A stretch of 64,000 nt of DNA from the NCBI RefSeq assembly GCF_019083965.1, contig NZ_JAHRCY010000038.1, positions 1 to 64,000 on the forward strand, in the 5' to 3' direction. Positions 38,300-47,900 of the stretch are shown here, piece by piece (position 1 is the stretch's first letter; each line of letters opens with the position of its first letter). The position numbers and the translations under genes are program-made. The notes below the pieces were generated by a model. It worked only from the letters and a program-made list of their open reading frames with translations. It was not told where the DNA came from and ran no database searches. The stretch is from Catellatospora tritici (GTDB taxonomy: Bacteria > Actinomycetota > Actinomycetes > Mycobacteriales > Micromonosporaceae).

Positions 38300-38935
38300 A
38301 TGGGACATCGGGAAGACCTACTGCTCGGAGCCCAGCGCTGCCTGATCGAGATCGGTTACGCACGGACCACGGCCCGGGACATCGTGGCCGCGTCCGGCGC
38401 CAACCTGGCCTCGATCGGATACCACTACGGGTCCAAGGAAGCGCTGCTCAACGAGGCCCTGATCGCCGCGATCGAGACCCAGGGCGAACACCTGGCGCGG
38501 GCGATGGCCGCGGTGGACCACACCGCCGGGCCGATGCAGCGGTTCGAGCAGGTGTGGACGGTGGTGGTCGACCACTTCAACAGCAACCGCCAGCTCTGGC
38601 TGGGCAGCTTCGAGGTGTTCGCCCAGGTCGACCGCGCGCCCGCGGTGCGCAAGGCCCTGGCCGAGACCATCCAGCAGGGGCGCGAAGGCCTGGCCCGGCT
38701 GTTCCATCCCGAGGCCGAGCTGATGGACGAGGCGGGCCGCCTCGCCCTCGGCTCGTTCTTCCAGGCCCTGATGACCGGCGTGATGACCCAGTGGCTGGTC
38801 GACCCCGACCGCGCTCCCACCGGCGCGGACCTGGCCGGGGCCGTGCGAGTGCTCCAGTCGTGGAAGGACGACGGCCCCCCGGCGGACGAACCGCCCGCCG
38901 GGAAGCGGCGACCGCCGGTCACCCCAGCGTCCTGA
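38300..38935 (+). CDS. TetR-family transcriptional regulator
   Basis: 211 residues from ATG 38300; GTG 38291 adds three residues. HTH about 5-50: HREDLLLGAQRCLIEIGYARTTARDIVAASGANLASIGYHYGSKEALLNEAL. The C-terminal ligand and dimer domain (about 60-190) resembles regulators with a TetR_C-type domain. Short, weakly translated leader; predicted transcript start is close to the ATG. It probably represses the divergent MFS gene. Its last 17 bp overlap the end of the PKS gene in opposite orientation. Confidence 0.9.
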   Translation: MGHREDLLLGAQRCLIEIGYARTTARDIVAASGANLASIGYHYGSKEALLNEALIAAIETQGEHLARAMAAVDHTAGPMQRFEQVWTVVVDHFNSNRQLWLGSFEVFAQVDRAPAVRKALAETIQQGREGLARLFHPEAELMDEAGRLALGSFFQALMTGVMTQWLVDPDRAPTGADLAGAVRVLQSWKDDGPPADEPPAGKRRPPVTPAS

Positions 38936-41900
38936 GCCAGTCCTCCAGCACTCCGGCCGTGGCCGCGGCGTTGTCGGTCAGCATCGTGTAGTGGTCCGCC
39001 GCGACCGGGCGGACCACCTGCGTGTCGTCCCACGGCACCGCCAGCCACGCCGCCGCCTCCGGCACGCCGCCCTCGGGCGTCCGGAAGAACGGCTGCGCGC
39101 ACTGCGCGAACAGCACCGGCGCCGTCACCGTGCCGGTCACCACGTCCGGCAGCAGCTCGGTGTAGCGGCCCATCGCGGCCAGGCGGGCCACGTCGAACCG
39201 GCCGAACTGCGGCTCGGCGTCGAGCATCGCCAGCACCGCCTCCTTGATCGGCAGCGCCCCGTCGGAGTCCACGATCTTGTACGAGTCCAGCAGCGCCACC
39301 CCCGCCGGGCGGATCCCCCGCTGTTCCAACCGCGCCGCCACCGCGTACGCGAGCACCCCGCCCGCCGAGTAGCCCTCCAGCACGAACGGCTCCCCGTCGG
39401 CGGCCAGCAGCACGCTCTCGGCCAGCGCGTCCACCGCCGCCTCGGCCGACCCGGGCAGGCTCTCGCCCCGCAGGTAGCCGGGCAGCGGCACGGCGTACAC
39501 CCGGCGCGGGTCGCGCAGCTGCCCGACCAGCCGCGCCTGCTGGTAGGTGCCGCCGGTGGCCATGGTGGTGCTCAGGCACAGCAGCACCGGTCGGGCCGGG
39601 CCGTCGGCCAACCGCACCGGCTGCGGCACCTGCGGCAGCTCGGCCAGGTTGTCGAAGCGCGGCAGCGTGTGCGCCACCGCGGCCAGGATCTCGTAGCCGC
39701 GCCCCAGCTCACCGGAGACGACCGCGTGCCGGAACACCCCGCTCAGCGTCTCGGAGTACTCCCCTGCCTGCCCCGTCGCCGCCCGGCCGGGCCCGGCCGC
39801 GGGCTCGGTCGACAGCTGCTCGGCCAGCCGCTCGTGCACCAGCCGGACCAGGCCCGCCGGGGTGCGGCTCTCGAACACCGCCATCGGGGGCAGCCGCAGT
39901 CCGGTGGCCGTGTTGAGGCCGTTGCGCAGGCGCATCGCGTTCAGCGAGTCGAATCCCGACTCCAGGAAGGCCCGGTCCGGATCCACCGCCGCCGCGTTGC
40001 TGTGGCCCAGCAGCGCGGCCGCGTAGCCGAGCACCAGCTCGCGCAGCAGCGCCTCCTGCTCGGGCGCGGCCAGCCCGGCCAGCTGGTGGCGCAGCGTGTC
40101 CGCGTCGACCTCACCGGCGGCGGCCCGGCGCCGCTTCGCGGGAACCAGGCCGCGCAGCAGCTCCGGCAGCTCGTCGGCGCGGGCCCGCAGCGCCCGCAGG
40201 TCAAGCCGCGCGGTGACCACGTTCGGGGCGCCGCCCGCCAACGCGGCGTCGAACAGCGCCAGGCCCTCCTCGGCCGACATCGCCTGGATGCCACCGGCGG
40301 ACAGCAGCGAGCGGTCCGCCTCGGTCATCCCGCTGTCGGCGGCCCACAGGCCCCAGATCTGCGCCTGGGCGGGCAGCCCGGCGGCGTGGCGCCGCTGCGC
40401 GAGCGCGTCCAGGAACGCGTTGGCGGCGGCGTAGTTGCCCTGGCCCAGCATGCCCAGCACGCCGGAGGCGGAGGAGAACAGCACGAACGCGCGCAGCGGC
40501 ATGCCCGCGGTCAGCTCGTGCAGGTTCAGCGCACCGTCCACCTTGGGCCGCAGCACGGTGTCGAGCCGGGCCGGGGTGAGCGAGCCGATGACGCCGTCGT
40601 CGAGCACGCCCGCCGCGTGGATCACCGCGCCGAGGCGGACGCCGTCGAGCAGCGCCGCCAGGGCGCCCCGGTCGGCGGCGTCGCAGGCGGCGATGGTGAC
40701 CTCGGCGCCCAGCTCGGTCAGTTCCCGGTGTAGCTGCTCGGCGCCCGGGGTCGCCAGGCCGCGACGGCTGGTCAGCAGCAGTCGCCGTACGCCGTGGCGG
40801 ATCACCAGGTGTCGGGCCAGCAGCGCGCCCAGCGCCCCCAGCGCGCCGGTGACCAGCACCGGCGCCTCGGGGTCCAGCAGCGGCCCGGCTTCGGCGTCGG
40901 CCGGGGCCGCCGCGCGCTCCAGCCGGGCCGTGTACACGACCCCGGCGCGCACCGCGACCTGCGCCGCACCGACCGCGACCAGCGCCGCGACGTCGAGGTT
41001 GTCGGAGATGTCGGCCAGCGTGATCCGATCGGGGTTCTCCGACTGCGCGGTGCGGACCAGGCCCTGCACCGCCGCGCCCGCCAGGTCTTCGGGTGCCTCG
41101 CCCGCCACGCCGACCGCGCCGCGGGTCACCACCAGCAGCCGGGCGGCGGCGAAGCGCTCCTCGGTCAGGAACCGCTGCAGCACCGCCAGCGCCGCGTGGG
41201 TGGCCGAGCGCACCGCGGCGGCGTCCGAGCCGCCGCCGGCGCGCAGCACCACGACCTGGGGCACCGGGCCGTCGGCGGACAGCCCGTCCCAATCCGACCA
41301 GGACACCTCGGCCGAGGCAGGGACCTGCGTCGGTGACCATGCCACGGTGAACATCGCGTCGCCGTGCGTCGAGCGGGCCGCCGCGAGCTGCTCCGGCGAG
41401 ATCGGGCGCAGGGTCAGGCCGTCGATCGTGGCGACCGGGGCGCCGCCCCGGTCGGCCAGCGTCACCGACACCGAGTCCGGCCCGGTCGGGGCGATCCGCA
41501 CCCGCAGCGCCGCCGCGCCCTCCGCGTGCAGCGCGATCCCGTTCCAGGCGAACGGCAGGCGCGCGCCGCCCGCACCCTCGCCCGGGTCCCGGCTGAACGC
41601 CAGCGCGTGCAGGCAGGCGTCCAGCAGCGCCGGGTGCAGCCCGAATCCGTCGACCCGGGTCGGCACCCGCTCGGGCAGCGCCACCTCGGCGAAGATCTCC
41701 TCACCGCGGCGCCACACCGCGGTCAGGCCCTGGAACGTCGGGCCGTACTCGTAGCCGTGGGCGCGCATCATCTCGTACGCGCCGTCCAGCGGCACCGCGG
41801 TCGCCCCCGTCGGGGGCCACTGCAGCAGCTCACTGGCGGCCTGACCGCCGCCGGTGCCGAGGTAGCCCTCCGCGTGCAGGATCCACGGGGCGTCCGGCTC

Positions 41901-44900
41901 GTCGTCGGGTCGGGAATGGATCGACACGGTACGGCCACCGCCTGAGTCCTGCGGCCCGACCAGCACCTGCAGCGCGACCCCACCCCGGGCGGGCAGCAGC
42001 AGCGGCGCCTGCAGCACCAGCTCCTCCACCCGGTCGCAGTCGGCCAGGTCGGCGGCCTGCAGCGCCAGCTCCGCGAACGCCGCCCCCGGCAGCAGCACCG
42101 TGCCCAGCAACGCGTGGTCGGCCAGCCACGCCTGGCGCCCCAGCGACAGCCGACCGGTCAGCGTCAGCCCCGCCGACTCCGGCGACGGCACCGCCGCGAC
42201 CAGGAGCGGATGGTTCAGCCCGTGCAGGCCCATCGAGGCCGGGTCGCTCAGGGTGGAGGTGTCCTCCAACCAGAACCGCTCGTGCTGGAACGGATAGGTC
42301 GGCAGGTCCACCGGGCGGGCCGCGACGCCGTCGAGCAGCACCGACCAGTCGACCGCGCCGCCGTGTACGTGGAACTCGCCCAGCGAGGTCAGGAACCGGG
42401 CCAGGCCGCCGTCGTTGCGCTGCAGCGTCCCGGTGATCGCGGTCGGCGCGGCCTCCGCCTCCGCCTCCAGGCAGGCCTGGATCGACACCGACACCACCGC
42501 GTGCGGGCTCACCTCCACGAACCGGCGGTAGCCCTGCCCGTGCAGGTGGCGCACGGTCTCGGCGAAGCGCACCGGCTCGCGCATGTTGCGGTACCAGTAG
42601 TCGGCGTCCATGCCCGCGGTGTCCAGCAACCCACCGGTGACCGTGGAGAAGAACGCCACGTCGCAGGCCTTGGGCACGATGTCGGCGATGACCGCGTCCA
42701 GCTGCTCGCGCAGCACCTCGACGTGTTCGCAGTGCCCGGCGACGTCGGTGGGGATGCGGCGGGCGTGCACGCCCTCGGCGACGTACTCGGCCAGCAGCTC
42801 GTCGATCGCGGCCGCCTCGCCGGAGACGACCGTGGCGTACGGGCTGTTGACCGCCGCGACACTGACCCGACCGTCGAAGCGGGCCAGCCGGGCCGCCACC
42901 TCGTCGGCCGGGGCGGAGACGGAGAACATGCCGCCGGTGCCTGCCAACGTGCCCAGCGCGCGACTGCGCAGCGTGACCACGCGGGCCGCGTCCGCCAGCG
43001 ACAGGGCACCGCTCACGTACGCGGCCGCGATCTCGCCCTGCGAGTGCCCGACCACCGCGTCCGGCTCCACTCCCAGCGAGCGCCACAGCGCCGCCAGGCT
43101 GACCATGACCGCGAACAGCACCGGCTGCACCACGTCCACGCGCTCGATCGACGGTGCGTCCGGGTCGCCGCGCAGCGCGCCCAGCAGCGGCCAGCCGCTC
43201 AGCGGCTCGATCACCTCGGCGCAGGCGCGCATCTGCGCGGCGAACACCGGCGCCGAGTCCAGCAGCTCAGCGGCCATGCCGAGCCACTGCGAGCCGTGCC
43301 CTGGGAAGACGAACACGGTCCGGCCCGCGGCGTCGGTGCGCCCCTTGGCGACGCGCGGTGAGGGCAGCTCCTCGGCCAGCGCCGACAGCGCCCCCTCGAC
43401 CTCGACCCGGTCCGCGCCGACCAGTACGGCGCGGTGCTCCAGCGCCGCCCGGTCGCGCCACAGCGCCACCGCCAGGTCCCGCACGGTCGTCTCGGGCTCG
43501 GCGGCCAGCAACGCGCTCAACCGCCGCGCCTGGTCGCGCAGCGCCTGGGGCGAGCGCGCCGACAGCAGCAAGGGCACCGGCCGCGCCGACGGCTCCGGCT
43601 CGGCCGCCACCGGCTCGGGCTGCGGGGCCTGCTCGATGATGAGGTGGGCGTTGGTGCCGCTGATGCCGAACGAGGACACCCCGGCCCGTCGCGGGTGGTC
43701 GCCCTGCGGCCACTGCCGGGCCTCGGCCAGCAGCCGGACCTGGCCCGAGGCCCAGTCGACCTGGCTGCTGGGCTCGGCCAGGTGCAGCGACCGGGGCATC
43801 CGGCCGTGGCGCATCGCCTGCACCACCTTGATGACGCTGGCCACGCCCGCGGCGGCCTGCGCGTGCCCGATGTTCGACTTGATCGAGCCGAGCCACAGTG
43901 GCCGGTCCCCGGCCCGGTTCTGCCCGTAGGTCGCCAGCAGCGCCTGTGCCTCGATCGGGTCGCCCAGTGTGGTGCCGGTGCCGTGCGCCTCCACCAGGTC
44001 GACCTGGTCGGCCGACACCTGGGCGTTGGCCAGCGCCTGCCGGATCACCCGCCGCTGCGACGGGCCGTTCGGGGCGGTCAGGCCGTTGCTGGCCCCGTCC
44101 TGGTTCACCGCCGAGCCGCGGATCACCGCCAGCACCCGATGGCCGTTGCGCTGGGCGTCCGACAGCCGCTCCAGCACCAGCATGCCGACGCCTTCGGAGA
44201 CGCCGGTGCCGTCGGCGGTGTCCGAGAACGACTTGCAGCGTCCGTTGGGCGCCAGGCCGCGCTGGTTGCTGAAGTAGACGAAGATGTCCGGGCTGGCCAT
44301 CACGGTCACCCCGCCCGCCAGCGCCAGCGTGCACTCCCCCGCGCGCAGCGACTGCGCCGCCAGGTGCATCGCCACCAGCGACGACGAGCACGCGGTGTCC
44401 ACCGTCACCGACGGGCCCTCCAGCCCGAAGAAGTACGACAGCCGCCCGGAGGCGATCGCGCCCGTGCTCGTGTTGTACGGATAGTCGTGGTACATCAGCC
44501 CCGCGAAGACGCCGGTCGATGACCCCTTCAGCGTCGCCGGGTCGATCCCGGCCCGCTCGAACGCCTCCCACGTCGCCTCCAGCAGCAGCCGCTGCTGCGG
44601 GTCCATGCCCATCGCCTCGTTCGGGCTGATGGCGAAGAACGCCGGGTCGAAGTCACCCGCCCCGGCCAGGAACCCGCCGGACCGGGTGTAGGTCTTGCCC
44701 GGCGAGCCGGGCTCGGCGTCGTACACCGCGTCGATGTCCCAGCCCCGGTCGGTCGGGAACTCCGAGATCGCGTCGACCTCGTCGTCGACCAGGCGCCACA
44801 GGTCCTCCGGCGAGCCGACCCCGCCCGGGTACCGGCAGCTCATGCCGACGATGGCGATGGGCTCCCGGCTCGCCGCCAGCAGCTGGCGATGCTGGCCGCG

Positions 44901-44966
44901 CAGCCGCTCGGTCTCCTTCAGCGACGCGCGAAGCGCGTCCACCAACTGCTGATCAGTGGTAGTCAT
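38919..44966 (-). CDS. Type I modular PKS, terminal module KS-AT-DH-KR-ACP-TE
   Basis: 2015 residues from ATG 44966, which shares one base with the upstream PKS stop (TAATG). An N-terminal coiled-coil docking segment (about 1-33, DALRASLKETERLRGQHRQL) accepts the chain from the upstream protein. Domains by nucleotide: KS about 44864-43620 (Cys 44390-44388 in DTACSSS); AT 43330-42290 (Ser 43043 in GHSQGE; RVDVVQ and VAGH, methylmalonyl type); DH 42215-41390 (His 42116 in HALLGTVLLP; DACLH); KR 40870-40220 (TGALGALG, LDD so B-type, Tyr 40433); ACP Ser 39947 (GFDSLNAM); TE 39660-38922 (Ser 39368 in GYSAGG, His in ADHYTML). The TE makes this the end of the assembly line, releasing a free acid or lactone. 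No ER domain. The final unit should be an alpha-methyl, alpha,beta-unsaturated carboxyl. Confidence 0.95.
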   Translation of the reverse strand: MTTTDQQLVDALRASLKETERLRGQHRQLLAASREPIAIVGMSCRYPGGVGSPEDLWRLVDDEVDAISEFPTDRGWDIDAVYDAEPGSPGKTYTRSGGFLAGAGDFDPAFFAISPNEAMGMDPQQRLLLEATWEAFERAGIDPATLKGSSTGVFAGLMYHDYPYNTSTGAIASGRLSYFFGLEGPSVTVDTACSSSLVAMHLAAQSLRAGECTLALAGGVTVMASPDIFVYFSNQRGLAPNGRCKSFSDTADGTGVSEGVGMLVLERLSDAQRNGHRVLAVIRGSAVNQDGASNGLTAPNGPSQRRVIRQALANAQVSADQVDLVEAHGTGTTLGDPIEAQALLATYGQNRAGDRPLWLGSIKSNIGHAQAAAGVASVIKVVQAMRHGRMPRSLHLAEPSSQVDWASGQVRLLAEARQWPQGDHPRRAGVSSFGISGTNAHLIIEQAPQPEPVAAEPEPSARPVPLLLSARSPQALRDQARRLSALLAAEPETTVRDLAVALWRDRAALEHRAVLVGADRVEVEGALSALAEELPSPRVAKGRTDAAGRTVFVFPGHGSQWLGMAAELLDSAPVFAAQMRACAEVIEPLSGWPLLGALRGDPDAPSIERVDVVQPVLFAVMVSLAALWRSLGVEPDAVVGHSQGEIAAAYVSGALSLADAARVVTLRSRALGTLAGTGGMFSVSAPADEVAARLARFDGRVSVAAVNSPYATVVSGEAAAIDELLAEYVAEGVHARRIPTDVAGHCEHVEVLREQLDAVIADIVPKACDVAFFSTVTGGLLDTAGMDADYWYRNMREPVRFAETVRHLHGQGYRRFVEVSPHAVVSVSIQACLEAEAEAAPTAITGTLQRNDGGLARFLTSLGEFHVHGGAVDWSVLLDGVAARPVDLPTYPFQHERFWLEDTSTLSDPASMGLHGLNHPLLVAAVPSPESAGLTLTGRLSLGRQAWLADHALLGTVLLPGAAFAELALQAADLADCDRVEELVLQAPLLLPARGGVALQVLVGPQDSGGGRTVSIHSRPDDEPDAPWILHAEGYLGTGGGQAASELLQWPPTGATAVPLDGAYEMMRAHGYEYGPTFQGLTAVWRRGEEIFAEVALPERVPTRVDGFGLHPALLDACLHALAFSRDPGEGAGGARLPFAWNGIALHAEGAAALRVRIAPTGPDSVSVTLADRGGAPVATIDGLTLRPISPEQLAAARSTHGDAMFTVAWSPTQVPASAEVSWSDWDGLSADGPVPQVVVLRAGGGSDAAAVRSATHAALAVLQRFLTEERFAAARLLVVTRGAVGVAGEAPEDLAGAAVQGLVRTAQSENPDRITLADISDNLDVAALVAVGAAQVAVRAGVVYTARLERAAAPADAEAGPLLDPEAPVLVTGALGALGALLARHLVIRHGVRRLLLTSRRGLATPGAEQLHRELTELGAEVTIAACDAADRGALAALLDGVRLGAVIHAAGVLDDGVIGSLTPARLDTVLRPKVDGALNLHELTAGMPLRAFVLFSSASGVLGMLGQGNYAAANAFLDALAQRRHAAGLPAQAQIWGLWAADSGMTEADRSLLSAGGIQAMSAEEGLALFDAALAGGAPNVVTARLDLRALRARADELPELLRGLVPAKRRRAAAGEVDADTLRHQLAGLAAPEQEALLRELVLGYAAALLGHSNAAAVDPDRAFLESGFDSLNAMRLRNGLNTATGLRLPPMAVFESRTPAGLVRLVHERLAEQLSTEPAAGPGRAATGQAGEYSETLSGVFRHAVVSGELGRGYEILAAVAHTLPRFDNLAELPQVPQPVRLADGPARPVLLCLSTTMATGGTYQQARLVGQLRDPRRVYAVPLPGYLRGESLPGSAEAAVDALAESVLLAADGEPFVLEGYSAGGVLAYAVAARLEQRGIRPAGVALLDSYKIVDSDGALPIKEAVLAMLDAEPQFGRFDVARLAAMGRYTELLPDVVTGTVTAPVLFAQCAQPFFRTPEGGVPEAAAWLAVPWDDTQVVRPVAADHYTMLTDNAAATAGVLEDWLRTLG

Positions 44967-47900
44967 TACCGCTCCTCCGTGTCGTCGAGGTTCAGACCGT
45001 CCAGGGCCATGCTGATGAGGCTCGCCGCGTCCATGTCGTCGATCGAGCCGACCGGATCGGCGTCGACCTCGGCCACCAGCGCCTGCGGGGTACGCACTCC
45101 GCCCAGCTCCAGCAGCACCTGGAGCAGGCCCGCGTCGCGCAGCCGGGTCATCGGAATGCCCGCGAGCACGCGCCGCACCTGCTCCTCGCTGTCGGCGTCC
45201 GCACCGCCGTCGCCGAGCTCCGGCAGCAGCCCGGCCTCGATCTCCTCGGCGACCGCGCGGGCGCTGGGGTAGTCGAAGACCAGGGTCGCGGGCAGGCGCA
45301 GGCCGGTCACCGCGTTCAGGCGGTTGCGCAGCTCGACCGCGCTGAGCGAGTCGAACCCGAGTTCCTGGAACGCCCGCTCCGGGGCGACCGCGTCCGCCGA
45401 GGCGTGCCCCAGCACCGCCGCGACCTGGGCGCGCACCAGTTCCAGCACGTGCTCCGCGCGTTCGGCGGCGGGCAGGCCGAGCAGCCGCCGCTTCAGCGCC
45501 GCCGCGTCTCCCGAGCCCGCGGCCTGCCGCCGCGACGCCGGGGCCAGCGCCCGCAGCAGCGGCGGCAGCGCCGCACCGGCCCCGGCCAGCCCGCGTACGT
45601 CCAACGCCACCGCGACCGGAGCGGGCTCGGGGTGGCCGATCACGGCGTCCAGCAGCGCGAGGCCCTGCTCGTGGCTGAAGGAACCGATCCCGGTCCGGCG
45701 CATCCGCTGCCGCTCGGCCTCGCCGAGACCGCCCGCCATACCGCCGCCGTCCCACGGTCCCCAGGCGATCGAGTGCGCCGCCTGGCCGACCGCGCGCCGG
45801 TGTGCGGCCAACTCGTCCAGGAACGCGTTGGCCGCGGCGTAGTTGGCCTGGCCCGGGTTGCCGAACACTCCGGCGATCGAGGAGAACAGCACGAACAGGC
45901 TCAGGTCGCGGCCCGCGGTCAGCTCGTGCAGGTGGGCGGCGGCGTCGACCTTCGGCGCCAGGACGGCATCCAGTCGCTGCGGGGTCAGCGCGGCCACCAC
46001 ACCGTCGTCCAGCACACCGGCGGTGTGCACGACGCCGACCAGCGGATGCTCCACGGGCAGGTCACCGAGCAGGGCGGACAGTGCCTGCCGGTCGGCGGCG
46101 TCGCACGCGACGACCGCCGCCGTGGCGCCGAGCAGCGACAGCTCCGCGACCAGGTCCGCGGCGCCCGGCGCGTCAGGCCCGCGGCGGCTGGTGAGCAGCA
46201 GACGCCGTACGCCGTGCGAGGTCACCAGGTGCCGCGCCACCGCCGCGCCCAGCCCGCCGGTGCCGCCCGTGACCAGCACGGTCCCGCCGTCCAGCGGCAT
46301 CGGTGCCGCGGGCGTCGCCGCCGCCCGGACCAGTCGACGCACCAGCAGCTCCGTACCGGTGCCGCGGATCTCCGGCTCGGCCACGGCCAGCGCCCGACCC
46401 AGCAGCACGCCCAGTTCGGCACGCGACGGCACCGATCCGGTCTCCACCAGCACGATCCGGTCGGGCTGCTCCGCCTGTGCGGACCGGACCAGACCCCGGA
46501 CCGCCGCCGCCGCGACATCACCGACCGTGGTCAGCACGATCAGCCGCGCGGCGGCGAACCGAGGCTCGGCCAGGAACCGCTGCACCGCCGCGAGTGCCTG
46601 GGCCGCGAGCAGGTGCGCGTCGGCGACCAGCCCGCCGGTCCCGCCCGCGCAGGCGAGCACGACAGCCTCCGGCAGCTCGCCGACCTCGGGCAGCTCGGAC
46701 CAGTCCACCCACGACACCGCGGCCGCGGCGGGAGTGGCCACCGGCACCCAGTCGACGCGGAACACGTTGTCCGACGAGGTCGCCGGAGCCAACGCGGCCA
46801 GGTCGACCGGCCGCGAGGCCAGCGAACCGACCGACAGCACCGGCTCGCCGCCGCCGTCGGCGACGGTCAGCGCCACGGCGTCGGGACCGGCGGGTGCGAT
46901 CCGCACCCGCAGCGTGGTCGCACCGACCGCGTGCACCGCCACGTCACTCCACAGGAACGGCAGCACGGCCTGGCCCTCACCGTCGGCGGCCAGCAGCCGG
47001 CTGTGCAGGGCGGCGTCCAGCAGCGCCGGGTGCAGCCCGAACCGGGCCGCGTCGGCGTGTGCCTGCTCCGGCAGCGCCACCTCGGCGAACACGTCCTCGC
47101 CCCGGCGCCACAGAGCACGCACCCCCTGGAAGACCGGGCCGTACCGGTAACCCAGCGCGGCCAGCTCGTCGTACCCGCCCTCGACCGGGATCTCCTCGGC
47201 ACCGGTGGGCGGCCACTCGGGCAGGCCCACGGGGGCCGAGGCGCCGCCCAGCACCCCGTCGGCGTGCAGCGTCCAGGCCGTACCGGTGCCTTCGGGCCGC
47301 GAGTGCACCGAGACCCGGCGGGTGCCCGACTCGTCCTCGGCACCGACGGTGACCTGCACGGCAACGCCGCCGTGGGTGGGCAGGATCAGCGGCGCCCGCA
47401 GCGCCAACTCGCCCAACACGTCGCAGTCGAGCTGCTGGCCGGCGCGCAGTGCCAGTTCGACGAAGCCGGTGCCGGGGAACAGGATCGCGTCACCTATGCG
47501 GTGGTCGGCCAGCCAGGGCTGGGCGTCGACGGACAGGCGTCCGGTCAGCACGACCCCGTCGGAGTCGGCCAGCAGCACCGCCGCGCCCAGCAGCGGATGG
47601 TCGGCGGTGTCCAGCCCGGCGGCGGCCACATCACCGGCGGCGGCTCGGGCGTTGACCCAGTACCGCTTTCGCTGGAACGCGTACGTGGGCAGCTCGACCT
47701 GACGTCCCCCGCGCCCGGCCAGTACCGCCTGCCAGTCCACGCCGACCCCGGCGGTGAACACCCGACCGACCCCGGCCAGCAGCGTGCTGTTCTCGTCCTG
47801 GTTGCGGCGCATCGTCGCCGCGACGGTCACCTCACCGTCAAGGGACTGCTGGGCCATCGCGGTCAACACCGCGTCCGGACCCACCTCCAGCAGGGTGGTG

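Noticed and set aside
44967..45755. 2278-residue version of the terminal PKS
   Set aside because: The added N-terminus is an out-of-frame shadow of the upstream ACP and docking region; ATG 44966 shares TAATG with the upstream stop and begins a docking helix.
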